A stretch of DNA of 64,000 bases from the NCBI RefSeq assembly GCF_002043095.1, contig NZ_MVOC01000012.1, forward strand, positions 1 through 64,000, written 5' to 3'. This document shows positions 25,501 through 33,651 of this stretch, in pieces. Source of the stretch: Mycobacterium sp. AT1 (GTDB taxonomy: Bacteria > Actinomycetota > Actinomycetes > Mycobacteriales > Mycobacteriaceae). How positions within the stretch are numbered: position 1 is the stretch's first letter; each line of letters opens with the position of its first letter. Below the pieces are notes generated by a model that worked only from the letters and a program-made list of their open reading frames with translations, searched no databases and was not told where the DNA came from. A program made the translations under genes and the position numbers.

Positions 25501-26968
25501 GCTGAAACGCCATTCGCTCATCGGGCTCGTCGGCCGGGACGCGCTGTTCTAGTGCGTGCCGTTGTTGACAGCCGATGGCCACGCCGACGATCAGGAACAC
25601 CAATGCCGTTGGCAGATCGAGGAATCGAAGATCCACCGTGAAGCCCGCGTTGAGCATCACCGCGAACGCCGTGATCGCCGTAACCGCCAGCGGCTTACCC
25701 ATCAGACCTTGGTCCGGCAGCGTCCGGTATGCGCGCCAAAGCTGCCTGCCCATCAACACGAGCGCGCAGACCCAGAGCAGCAATCCGACGACACCGAGTT
25801 CGGCGAGAATGCCCAGTTCGTTTTGGTGGGAGACGATGTTGTAACCGCGCTCCCACGGAACGTCTTGAGACCACTGCTGGTGGTGGAAGGTGTTCACGGG
25901 TCGAAATCGCCCGATGCCCCAACCGTCGATTGGCCTCTCCCTCGCCGCCCACAACGCAGTCTTGATGGTGTTGAGCCGGTCTTGGACTTCGCCCGCGGAA
26001 CCTACGCCGCCCTCGCTGCGGTCCGAGCTGGTGAATCTCGACCAGTAGGCGACGATAGTCATTCCCAACACCGAGAGGGTCACCACGTAACCCCGGCGAT
26101 AGCCCTTGGCCAGGATCGCCCCGAGGACCAGCACGACCACGCCGCTCAGCCAGGCCGCCCGCGTCTGGGTCAGGTAGATGCCGTAACCGCAGCCCAGCGC
26201 GATCGCCATTGCCGACCACCGCCGCCAGTTCGGCTCGCCTCCACGGCAAACGAGTTGGGCGGCAATGGCAATGCCGATCGCGAGGAGCACGCCGTTGCCC
26301 ACCGGCTGATCCATCACGCCGACTGCACGACCCGCCCAGCCCCTCGCCTCCGGGTTCACGCCGAACTTCGGCCACACCCACTTCGACAGACCGTGCGACT
26401 GCATGATGCCGGTCAGTGCCGAGTAGCCGGCCATCAGGAGAACGGTCCAAAGTAGCGCTCGGACAGCGGAAGTGCGGTCGAACGTGAAGCGGCCGACCAG
26501 GTACATCGCCAAGGGGAGCAATGCCGCGAAGATGACGAACCGTGGCAACGCCATCGTGGTACCCGCCAATTCGTCGGCCGGCGCGTACTTGTGCTCGCTG
26601 AACAACGAGTAGACGTTCCACGACAGATAGGCCACCATCGCCCACCCGATCGCGTCGACGCCGCGTAGCCGGTTCTCCGTGCGAGCCATCCACAGGACGG
26701 TCGCCACTGCGAGGACCGCCAGGGACAACCAGAACACGTCGACGGGAACGTAGGGCTTCACGGCTTGCCGCAGCAGCAGCGTGGCCAGCATGGCGATGGC
26801 CGCGAGCACCGGGCTTCGCAGCGCGCAGAGTCCCGCGCCGATTGCGACGCTCACCAGGAACACCGCCTCGCCGAACCTCGCACCCGCGACCGCGCCGACC
26901 GCGCCGATCACCATCGCGGCGGCGAGGGGGACGGCGGCTGCCCTACGCCGCAGCAACAGGTCAGTCAC
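25493..26968 (-). CDS. Wzy/O-antigen-ligase-type polysaccharide polymerase
   Basis: This 491-aa membrane protein has about 10-12 hydrophobic helices. It carries the large extracytoplasmic loop typical of the Wzy_C/O-antigen ligase family, with GWGIGRFRPVNTFHHQQW followed by VSHQNELGILAELGVVGLL. It should polymerise lipid-linked repeat units delivered by the flippase. The GTG at 26968 was chosen because it overlaps the stop of the chain-length gene; further upstream the same frame reads an Arg/His/Pro-rich run that is only the shadow of a repeat in that gene. Confidence 0.85.
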   Translation of the reverse strand: MTDLLLRRRAAAVPLAAAMVIGAVGAVAGARFGEAVFLVSVAIGAGLCALRSPVLAAIAMLATLLLRQAVKPYVPVDVFWLSLAVLAVATVLWMARTENRLRGVDAIGWAMVAYLSWNVYSLFSEHKYAPADELAGTTMALPRFVIFAALLPLAMYLVGRFTFDRTSAVRALLWTVLLMAGYSALTGIMQSHGLSKWVWPKFGVNPEARGWAGRAVGVMDQPVGNGVLLAIGIAIAAQLVCRGGEPNWRRWSAMAIALGCGYGIYLTQTRAAWLSGVVVLVLGAILAKGYRRGYVVTLSVLGMTIVAYWSRFTSSDRSEGGVGSAGEVQDRLNTIKTALWAARERPIDGWGIGRFRPVNTFHHQQWSQDVPWERGYNIVSHQNELGILAELGVVGLLLWVCALVLMGRQLWRAYRTLPDQGLMGKPLAVTAITAFAVMLNAGFTVDLRFLDLPTALVFLIVGVAIGCQQRHALEQRVPADEPDERMAFQHG

Positions 26969-28409
26969 CGACGAGGACCGGCGTCGACGCCGACTCCGTC
27001 GTGGGTGCCGTCGTGGGTGCCGCCGTGGGTGCCTTCGTGGCGGCAGCCCTCGGGACGGCGTCCCCATCCACCAGGACCGCACCGAGCACCGTCGCATGGA
27101 CCTTCTGCATCGCCTCGGCGGCGGCCTTCACCTCGGGTGCGGTCGCCGACTTGGCGTCGACGACGAGGATCGTGAGATCCCCCGTCGTCGCGATGATCCG
27201 CGTCTCCGCAGCGGTCGCGGGCGGCGCCGCGACGACGATGAAGTCGGCGTCGGCACGGAGCTCGTCGAATACCTCGGCGACGCGCTCACGGGTCGTGTGC
27301 GTGAATTCGTCGTCGTCGACGCGTCCGGCAGCCAGGACCTTCAGTGCGTCGACGTCACCGGCGCGAAGCAGGGGGCGGACGAGGCTCCGATCACGAAGGC
27401 AAGCGAAGAAGCCGTCTTCCTGATCGTTGCCCAAACCGTTGTCCGCGGCCTCCACCAAGACGGTTCGGTAACCCTGGCTGCCCCACAGTTCGGCCATCTC
27501 GCGAGCCATCGCCCACGTGCTCTGGCCGGCCATGGTGCCCGCAAGGGTCACGACGGTCGACTTCGGCAGCAGTTCGAGACTCACGACGTTGACCAGCGAC
27601 CGCACCTCGTTGCCACGGATGTCGTCCAACTCGGCGGTGCCACCGCTGGGAATGTGCGCAATCGGTTCGACGCCCGTCTTCTCACGAACGTCGGAGGCGG
27701 TCTTCACCCGTGACGACGTCGACGCCATCACGATCGCGGTGAGACACCCCAGGATCAATCCGCCGATGGTGCCCAGTCCAATGTTGCGTGCCACGGCGGG
27801 CGCCTGCTCGGAGACTCCACCCCGCGGCTCCAGTGCATAGAGCTGGTTGGTCGAGTCGTACTTCATGGTGAGGATCCGGTCCAGTAGCGTCGCCGCCGTT
27901 TGACTGTCCGGTCCCGCCGCGGGCGGCACCTCTCCGGTGGTGGTGATGGGCGGTGTGCGAAGCGCAGCCAATTGACCGCTCAGGTCGGCGATGCCCTCGG
28001 CATTGCCCTGCTGCCGAGCGTTGTTGACGTCTAGGCTGAACGCCTCGGCCATCGACTGGGCGGCGCTGGCGGCGAGATCCGGGTTGCCTGCCGTCGCTTC
28101 GATCGTGAGGATCGGGCTGTCGGCAGCCGTCCGCGCCTCGAACGCAACGTCGCTCGGAATCTGCTTCTCGGCTCGAAGCTGGTCGATCGTGGCGGGGTCG
28201 TTGAAGAGCTGGGCATACCCCGCCACCATCACCGCGTCCTGGTCCGGGGCCCGGCCAGGAGACGAGACGATCAGCACCGACTTGCCCACGTAGGTGGGCT
28301 GCGCCTGCGTCGACGTCCAGGTGGCGATGCCGGCGACCACCACCGTCACCGCGAGAGCGATCCAGCGCCTCGTCCAGATTTGGTGGAGGTATTTGGTGAG
28401 GGTCGTCAT
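26961..28409 (-). CDS. Polysaccharide co-polymerase (Wzz-like) with degenerate BY-kinase domain
   Basis: The 482-aa protein has a TM helix at about 16-33, an extracytoplasmic Wzz-type domain, a second TM helix at about 208-229 and a cytoplasmic domain shaped like a bacterial tyrosine kinase. All three nucleotide motifs are altered. Walker A reads GTMAGQST (291-298, with Gln296 for the lysine). Walker A' reads VLVEAADNG. Walker B reads FIVVAAPP, with Ala replacing the catalytic aspartate. The C-terminus ends in an Ala-Pro-Thr tail and lacks the usual tyrosine cluster. It probably sets chain length as a scaffold rather than as an active kinase. It overlaps both neighbours. Confidence 0.83.
   Translation of the reverse strand: MTTLTKYLHQIWTRRWIALAVTVVVAGIATWTSTQAQPTYVGKSVLIVSSPGRAPDQDAVMVAGYAQLFNDPATIDQLRAEKQIPSDVAFEARTAADSPILTIEATAGNPDLAASAAQSMAEAFSLDVNNARQQGNAEGIADLSGQLAALRTPPITTTGEVPPAAGPDSQTAATLLDRILTMKYDSTNQLYALEPRGGVSEQAPAVARNIGLGTIGGLILGCLTAIVMASTSSRVKTASDVREKTGVEPIAHIPSGGTAELDDIRGNEVRSLVNVVSLELLPKSTVVTLAGTMAGQSTWAMAREMAELWGSQGYRTVLVEAADNGLGNDQEDGFFACLRDRSLVRPLLRAGDVDALKVLAAGRVDDDEFTHTTRERVAEVFDELRADADFIVVAAPPATAAETRIIATTGDLTILVVDAKSATAPEVKAAAEAMQKVHATVLGAVLVDGDAVPRAAATKAPTAAPTTAPTTESASTPVLVGD
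26998..27033. repeat. Three tandem 12-nt repeats in the co-polymerase tail
   Basis: GTCGTGGGTGCC occurs twice and GCCGTGGGTGCC once in direct succession. On the minus strand they encode the Ala-Pro-Thr-rich tail of the co-polymerase. Such a tract could vary in copy number by slippage without shifting the frame. Confidence 0.75.
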
Positions 28410-29593
28410 CGATTGCTTCCTTCGCTGATCCCGACTGATGTCTCGGGTGATTCCAGGTTGACGGGGGTGGTGCAGCCAACGGGTACGAGTCGTGTCTCCG
28501 GAACGTCAACCATCCATCGACCGTCGAGTTCGGGCATTGCGGCGCTCAACTCCGGCAACAGATCTGGGAGCGTCAAGTACACGCAATCTGGGTCGGCGAC
28601 CAGAAGATCGCCGGGAGACACGATGGGAATGTCGGTTCCCGGCATCCGCCTGCCCTGCTTGGCCTCGGAGGCGTCGGCAACCGCTGTCAGCGTTCGGGAG
28701 TCGATGCCGGCACGGCTGAAGAGCGCCACCGCGCGCGAGGCGGCACCATAGGCCAGCACCGTGCGTCCAGCGTCCGACTCCGCGTCGAGCCAACGCCTCA
28801 GCGAGCCTGCGTGTCGATCCGCGCCTTCCTGAAGACGGCCAAGCACCGCGGGATTCGTGATGTCGAGGGCCTGCTCCATCGCGAGGATTCGCTGCACGGA
28901 GTCGTCCGGCTTCGCATCCCCCGGCACGGCCGCGAGCAACACCGTTCCGCCGTAGAGGTCGAACTCGAACGCAGTCACTACCTGCAGCCCGACGTCGGCC
29001 AGTAGGCGCATCAGCGCGGTGAGCGAATAGTAGGCGAAGTGCCCGTGCCGCAGGGCATTCCATTGGTCCTGCTCGACGATCGTGGCGATCGAGTGATACT
29101 GCAGCAGCAGCACCCCGTCGGGCTCGACCAGCTGCGCTCGCCGGATGAACGCGTCACGCTGGTCCGGCTCGTGCATGATGCCAAAGCAGTCGAGCACGAC
29201 GTCGGCCCGCCCGGTTGTGGTGGTGAACCCGTGGTCGGTGAGCAACGGGATCCAGCTGCCGCCGTGGGGACTGCCGAACTCGTGGACACTGCTGCCCAGC
29301 AGCCACCCGGCGGACGCGACGCGCTCGACGGCCTCCGCGGCCTGCAGCACCAACGCCAGCGGTTCGACGCCTCGCGGTTCGTCGGCGAGCGTGTCGTCTT
29401 CAGCCAGCTGCGCCAACCCACAGTCGAGGCATGCGTCCATGGCCAGCGGGTGCGACGCCTCGTCGGCGCGGACCGGGTCCGATGCGAGTGGGAAGTAGTC
29501 GGCGGCAGGCACCGCGCCAAGGGTGAGCACCCGAGTCAATCCCGTTGTGCCGCAAGCTCTACACGCGGCAGCCGATGCGGGCTGGTCATACAT
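28406..29593 (-). CDS. Divergent sugar C-methyltransferase-like protein
   Basis: This 395-aa protein has the layout of TDP/CDP-sugar C3-methyltransferases. An N-terminal zinc site (Cys11, Cys14, Cys55, Cys58) and a SAM domain are followed by the C-terminal Methyltransf_14-type domain (LAYGAASRAVALFSRAG). However, the SAM motif is poor (VHEFGSPHGG), the conserved YHEH motif reads RHGH (182-185), and the tyrosine-rich YFSSYSDSW block seen in the paralogue at 32.1-33.3 kb is missing. It may have changed substrate or lost catalysis. It overlaps the co-polymerase gene by 4 nt and the epimerase gene by 8 nt. Confidence 0.78.
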   Translation of the reverse strand: MYDQPASAAACRACGTTGLTRVLTLGAVPAADYFPLASDPVRADEASHPLAMDACLDCGLAQLAEDDTLADEPRGVEPLALVLQAAEAVERVASAGWLLGSSVHEFGSPHGGSWIPLLTDHGFTTTTGRADVVLDCFGIMHEPDQRDAFIRRAQLVEPDGVLLLQYHSIATIVEQDQWNALRHGHFAYYSLTALMRLLADVGLQVVTAFEFDLYGGTVLLAAVPGDAKPDDSVQRILAMEQALDITNPAVLGRLQEGADRHAGSLRRWLDAESDAGRTVLAYGAASRAVALFSRAGIDSRTLTAVADASEAKQGRRMPGTDIPIVSPGDLLVADPDCVYLTLPDLLPELSAAMPELDGRWMVDVPETRLVPVGCTTPVNLESPETSVGISEGSNR

Positions 29594-30614
29594 CTGTCAT
29601 GACCCGTCGCATCGACTCGTCCAAGACGCCAGCACTCCGCAGGGCCTCCAAGTGCGTCAGCCGGGTGAACTTCTTGTCGAAGTCGTCCGCGGTCAGACCC
29701 GCAGCCGCATATTCCCGGTAGAGTTCGGCGGCGCCATCCGGAATCGACCAGACCGCTTCGTATCCCAGCGCCTCACGGATCGCGGAGAAGTCGACGCGGT
29801 AGGACCGCGGGTCCGGGCCGGACTCGCCGGTGATGAGCAACGTGGACCCCGGCACCGCGTCGATGACTGCCTGCGCGATGTCGGAGACCCTGAGGTTGTT
29901 CGCCTCGGCGCCGACGTTGAATGCACGGCAGTGCACCTTGTCGACTGGCGCCTCGAGCGCGGTCAGGAATGCGGTGGCGATGTCCCGCGCGTGAACCAGC
30001 GGCCGCCACGGAGTGCCGTCAGACAGCACGCGAACGTCGCCGGTGAGGATGGCGTGTCCGACCAGGTTGTTCATCACGATGTCGGCGCGCAGCCGCGGCG
30101 AGAACCCGAAGGCCGTGGCGTTGCGGAGGAACACCGGTGAGAACGATTCGTCGGCGATGGCGGCGACGTCGTCCTCGACTCGCACCTTGCTTTCCGCGTA
30201 GGGGGTCAGCGGGCGCAGTGGGGCGTCCTCGGTCACCAACTCGTCGCCGGCCGACCCATACACCGAACACGTGGATGCATAGAGGAAGCGTTGCACCCCT
30301 GCATCTTTCGCCAGCCGAGCGAGTCGAACGGACGCGCCGTGATTGATGTCGTAGGTGATCTGTGGCGCCAAGGCGCCAAGCGGATCGTTCGACAGGGCGG
30401 CCAGATGAACGACGGCATCGAATCCGACGAGCTGCTCGCGCGTCACGTCCCGTAGGTCGACGCGGATGGCCGGCGGGTCCCACGGCTCCGGACCGAGCAC
30501 GCAGTCCTCGAACAAGCCGGAGTCCAGACCGGTGACGTCGTGACCCGCGTCGCGCAGCATCGGGGTCATCACCGTGCCCAGATAGCCGAGATGGCCGGTT
30601 ACCAGTACTCGCAT
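29586..30614 (-). CDS. NAD-dependent epimerase/dehydratase (extended SDR)
   Basis: The 342-aa protein begins MRVLVTGHLGYLGTVM, an NAD-binding motif with HLGYLG in place of the more usual GGAGFIG. It has ASTCSVYG and the catalytic TPYAESKV (YxxxK). Members of this SDR group beside cytidylyltransferases and C-methyltransferases act late in deoxy-sugar synthesis as 4-reductases or epimerases, so that is the likely role. It lies 12 nt after the PIG-L gene. Confidence 0.83.
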   Translation of the reverse strand: MRVLVTGHLGYLGTVMTPMLRDAGHDVTGLDSGLFEDCVLGPEPWDPPAIRVDLRDVTREQLVGFDAVVHLAALSNDPLGALAPQITYDINHGASVRLARLAKDAGVQRFLYASTCSVYGSAGDELVTEDAPLRPLTPYAESKVRVEDDVAAIADESFSPVFLRNATAFGFSPRLRADIVMNNLVGHAILTGDVRVLSDGTPWRPLVHARDIATAFLTALEAPVDKVHCRAFNVGAEANNLRVSDIAQAVIDAVPGSTLLITGESGPDPRSYRVDFSAIREALGYEAVWSIPDGAAELYREYAAAGLTADDFDKKFTRLTHLEALRSAGVLDESMRRVMTDV

Positions 30615-30626
30615 GTCCTCGTCCTC

Positions 30627-31295
30627 TTACGCTGTCTCGTGGGCGCCAACGCGCCCGAAGTCGATGCTTGCCTTCTCCAGGGTGAAGCCTTCAGCGTGAT
30701 CGCTTCGGCACTGGACTCCACGGACCCTGGAGAGGCCGAGGAACGCTTGCTCGTCGAACCAGTCATGACCGACCTGGGACGGATAGTGCTTCATCAGCAG
30801 TCGCGCCTTCTCCTCCGCAAGATGAGCACTCACGGGGTGAAATGCGTTGGGACGCGGGGTGTCCGTCTCCCACTTCAAGATCTCGTAGCCGAGTACGAGC
30901 TGGTCCCGGAACTCGGTCGGTATCAGCTTCGCAAGCAGCCGATGGTCTTGATGTGCGTCCTCACGCTGGGGACCGAACACCACCTGAGGGGTGCACGCTC
31001 TCCGGAACTCGTTGAGGTGAACCTTGATTCGGTCCCAATACGCCGGTGCACGGCCGTCCGGAATGTCGAGAACGGTGAGCGTCACGTCGGCGCCCGGGCA
31101 GAAGGCGTGAAGGGCTTCGACCTCTTCGGCCTCCCGCTCAGTCCCGCCGCCGGAGAGGACGAGCGCCCGAACCTTGAGTCCGGGACGGTCCCCCGCAAGG
31201 GTGAGCAGCGTGCCACCCATCCCGATGGCGATGTCGTCGCAATGCGCCCCGACAACCGCGATCTCGTCGACTCCGTCGGCGCCGAGAGAGATCAT
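30627..31295 (-). CDS. PIG-L/LmbE-family deacetylase
   Basis: This 222-aa zinc-dependent hydrolase shows the family motif VVGAHCDDIAIGMGGTL, with the His and Asp metal ligands, and the distal DAHQDHRLLAK motif. The family removes N-acetyl groups from sugars or sugar lipids. A role in making a free amino sugar or an N-acyl exchange fits the cluster. The start codon overlaps the cytidylyltransferase stop: ATG at 31295 (1-nt overlap) or GTG at 31298 (4-nt overlap). Confidence 0.85.
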   Translation of the reverse strand: MISLGADGVDEIAVVGAHCDDIAIGMGGTLLTLAGDRPGLKVRALVLSGGGTEREAEEVEALHAFCPGADVTLTVLDIPDGRAPAYWDRIKVHLNEFRRACTPQVVFGPQREDAHQDHRLLAKLIPTEFRDQLVLGYEILKWETDTPRPNAFHPVSAHLAEEKARLLMKHYPSQVGHDWFDEQAFLGLSRVRGVQCRSDHAEGFTLEKASIDFGRVGAHETA

Positions 31296-32092
31296 CACAC
31301 CGCAACCGGGGCGGTGGTCGGATGCTCCCAGACCATCCACGGCCGGTCACCCTGGTGGTATCGGTTGTCCAATTCGGCTCGTTCCTTGAACGTGTCGGCG
31401 GGCTTCCAGAACCCGTCGTACTTGTAGCCGAACAGCTTTCCCTCTCCGGCCAGCGTCGTGCAGGCGTCCTCGACGAGACAGCCGCCGGGGGGCAGATGGT
31501 CGAACACCTGTTGCGACAGCACGAAGAAGCCGCCGTTCTCCCAGATCGGAAGCCTGGAGACCGCGATGATGTCCTTGACCTCGCCGGCTTCACTGACCTC
31601 GACGCAATGGAACGACGACTGCGGCGGAACGATCATCATCGACGCGGCCGCACCCGACTGGTGGAACTTCTCGACGATGTCGTCCATGGGCGCGTCGGAT
31701 AGGACGTCCGCATAGTTGGCGAGGAAGTACTCGTCGCCGTCGAGGTAGGGGCGCACGCGCCGAAGACGTTCTCCGATGGCCGACGTGAGACCGGTGTCGA
31801 CGAACGTGATGGACCAGTCGCTGATGTCCGACTGCATCAGTTCCACCTGGCCGCCCGACATCGTGAAGTCGTTCGACGCCGCTTCCTGATAGGTCAGGAA
31901 GTAATCCTTGATGTGTCCCGCACCGTAACCGAGGCACAGGATGAACTCCTTGTGGCCATAGTGCGCGTAATACCGCATGACATGCCAGATGAGGGGCCGC
32001 GGGCCCACCATCTGCATGGGCTTCGGCATGCCGTCATCGGCACTGTTGCGCATACGCATTCCGTATCCGCCGCAAAAGAGAACGACCTTCAT
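31295..32092 (-). CDS. Glucose-1-phosphate cytidylyltransferase-like sugar nucleotidyltransferase (RfbF-type)
   Basis: This 265-aa enzyme has the nucleotidyltransferase start KVVLFCGGYGMRMR, PKPMQMVGPRPLIWHVM, FILCLGYGAGHIKDYF and FVDTGLTSAIGERLRRV. The latter blocks closely follow RfbF, which makes CDP-glucose from CTP and glucose-1-phosphate. The first loop is atypical (FCGGYGMRMR against LAGGLGTRL). No CDP-glucose 4,6-dehydratase gene is present in the island, so the downstream route must use an enzyme elsewhere or differ. It lies 6 nt after the C-methyltransferase gene. Confidence 0.85.
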   Translation of the reverse strand: MKVVLFCGGYGMRMRNSADDGMPKPMQMVGPRPLIWHVMRYYAHYGHKEFILCLGYGAGHIKDYFLTYQEAASNDFTMSGGQVELMQSDISDWSITFVDTGLTSAIGERLRRVRPYLDGDEYFLANYADVLSDAPMDDIVEKFHQSGAAASMMIVPPQSSFHCVEVSEAGEVKDIIAVSRLPIWENGGFFVLSQQVFDHLPPGGCLVEDACTTLAGEGKLFGYKYDGFWKPADTFKERAELDNRYHQGDRPWMVWEHPTTAPVAV

Positions 32093-32098
32093 GGTGAC

Positions 32099-33343
32099 TT
32101 ACCCTTCGTGATTCTGGACAGCGGCCGCGGCATGAAGGGTCGGCAGCGGGAATACGAGCTCGCCACCCCATTCCGCGATGTAGGCGAGTTGCTCGGTCAG
32201 CTCCGCCTCGAGATTCCACGGCAGTGCGAGCACCACGTCGGGACGGTCCTTGTCGATCTGCGCCGGTTCGTATATCGGGATGCGGGTCCCGGGCGTAAAA
32301 CGTCCGTGCTTGTAGGGATTTCGGTCGACCGTGTACTCGAGCAGGTCGCTCCGAATGCCGCAGTAGTTGAGCAGCGTGTTGCCCTTCCCCGGCGCTCCGT
32401 ACCCGACGACACGCTTACCCGCCGCGCGGCAGTCGAGGAGGAACCGGAGAAGTGTGTGGCGGATCTCCTCGGTCCGCCGGCCGAGCGCCAGGTAGCCGCC
32501 CACGTCGTGCAGGCCGGCCTCCTGTTCGATGCGGAGCACGTCTGCGACGCGCTCACTAGGCGGCCCCGCGACCTCAGCCGGGCGCGCCCAGACGCGGATC
32601 GAGCCGCCGTGAGTGGGGATCAGTTCGACGTCGACGACCGTCAGCCCCGCCGTCGCGAGAGCCCGAGACGCGGAAAGCACTGTGTAGTACTGAAAGTGCT
32701 CGTGGTAGATCGAGTCGAACTGGCCAAGACCGATGAGGTTGAGCGCGTGATGGACCTCGATGCTGATCCATCCGTCGTCGGCCACCACACCGCGCAAAGA
32801 GCGGGTGAAGCCAAGAAGATCCGGGATGTGCGCGTAGACGTTGTTCGCCACCACGAGGTCCGCGGGACCATTCTCGGCGCGGACGGACGCCGCGGTTTCC
32901 TCGTTGAAGAATGCGGTCTCCGTCGGAACGCCCTGCTCTCGCGCCGCGGCACTGACGTTGACCGACGGTTCGATGCCCAGGCACGGGATACCCCTGGCGA
33001 CGGCGTGTTTCAGTAGGTACCCGTCGTTGCTGGCGACCTCGACGACGAAGGAATCGGCGTCGAGCGAGAGCCGGTCGGCGGCGGCGTCGACGTACTGCCT
33101 CGCGTGCTGGACCCAGCTGTCGGAGTACGACGAGAAGTACGCGTACTCGGTGAAGGTTTCCTCGGGGGTGACCAATGCGGGGATCTGCAACAGCAGGCAG
33201 TCTTCGCACAATCGAAGGTGCAGCGGATAGGTGGCCTCTGGCGAGTCGAGTTCCTCGCGAGTCAAGAACTTTTCGCATGGGGGCGTTGCCCCTAGGTCGA
33301 CGACACTCATCAGGCGACTCGAGTCACACAGTCGGCAGCGCAT
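32099..33343 (-). CDS. Sugar C-methyltransferase (NovU/TylC3/TcaB9-like)
   Basis: This 414-aa protein has a zinc site made by Cys3, Cys6, Cys46 and Cys49, the block YAYFSSYSDSW (67-77), and the SAM motif VEVASNDGYLL (101-111). It also has EVHH (196-199), YHEHFQYY (213-220) and a Methyltransf_14 C-terminal domain with GYGAPGKGNTLLNYCGI. In TcaB9 the corresponding Tyr, His and YHEH residues are catalytic (recalled from the literature). It should C-methylate a nucleotide 4-keto-deoxy-sugar. The ATG at 33343 was chosen for its AAGAGGAG ribosome binding site and because it follows the upstream ORF's stop by 1 nt. Confidence 0.87.
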   Translation of the reverse strand: MRCRLCDSSRLMSVVDLGATPPCEKFLTREELDSPEATYPLHLRLCEDCLLLQIPALVTPEETFTEYAYFSSYSDSWVQHARQYVDAAADRLSLDADSFVVEVASNDGYLLKHAVARGIPCLGIEPSVNVSAAAREQGVPTETAFFNEETAASVRAENGPADLVVANNVYAHIPDLLGFTRSLRGVVADDGWISIEVHHALNLIGLGQFDSIYHEHFQYYTVLSASRALATAGLTVVDVELIPTHGGSIRVWARPAEVAGPPSERVADVLRIEQEAGLHDVGGYLALGRRTEEIRHTLLRFLLDCRAAGKRVVGYGAPGKGNTLLNYCGIRSDLLEYTVDRNPYKHGRFTPGTRIPIYEPAQIDKDRPDVVLALPWNLEAELTEQLAYIAEWGGELVFPLPTLHAAAAVQNHEG

Positions 33344-33344
33344 G

Positions 33345-33620
33345 TCAGTTAGCTCCTCTTCGTCCCAGTACGGCGTGCAATGTCTTCGCAACGATCGGGA
33401 CGTGCTCGGCTGTCAACCAGTCGTCGATGTTCGAAGGATCGAGGCGAACTACCTCTTCCCAGGGACGGTCGAAATCACGGCACCGCGTCGTCACCGATGC
33501 ATGGCAACGGTCGCGGAGCCGGACGATGTCGGGCCTTGGCTCGGCGACGCCGTCGACGGCGCTCCGAAACCACGCAGATGGCGATTTTCGCAAATTGTCG
33601 GTGCTTAGCTGAATCTTCAC
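33345..33620 (-). CDS. Small hypothetical protein, first gene of the 12-gene operon
   Basis: This frame of about 91 codons begins VKIQLSTDNLRKS (GTG at 33620, with AGGGGAGG 12 nt upstream; another GTG lies at 33632) and ends 1 nt before the C-methyltransferase ATG. The product is hydrophilic and charged, with no signal peptide or TM helix, and includes RCRDFDRPWEEVVRLDP. I do not recognise a family. Tight coupling to the next gene and a plausible promoter upstream support it as real. Confidence 0.6.
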   Translation of the reverse strand: MKIQLSTDNLRKSPSAWFRSAVDGVAEPRPDIVRLRDRCHASVTTRCRDFDRPWEEVVRLDPSNIDDWLTAEHVPIVAKTLHAVLGRRGAN

Positions 33621-33651
33621 GTTGTCGGCCACCCTCCCCTGTGGTGTGACG

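Noticed and set aside
26998..27033. Short tandem repeats considered as a CRISPR-like array
   Set aside because: The units are 12 nt, contiguous and in-frame inside a gene, with no spacers; no cas genes are present anywhere in the window.
26969..27097. Arg-His-Pro repeat N-terminus for the Wzy-like protein
   Set aside because: It is the out-of-frame reading of the Ala-Pro-Thr repeat of the upstream gene; GTG at 26968 fits the operon overlaps.
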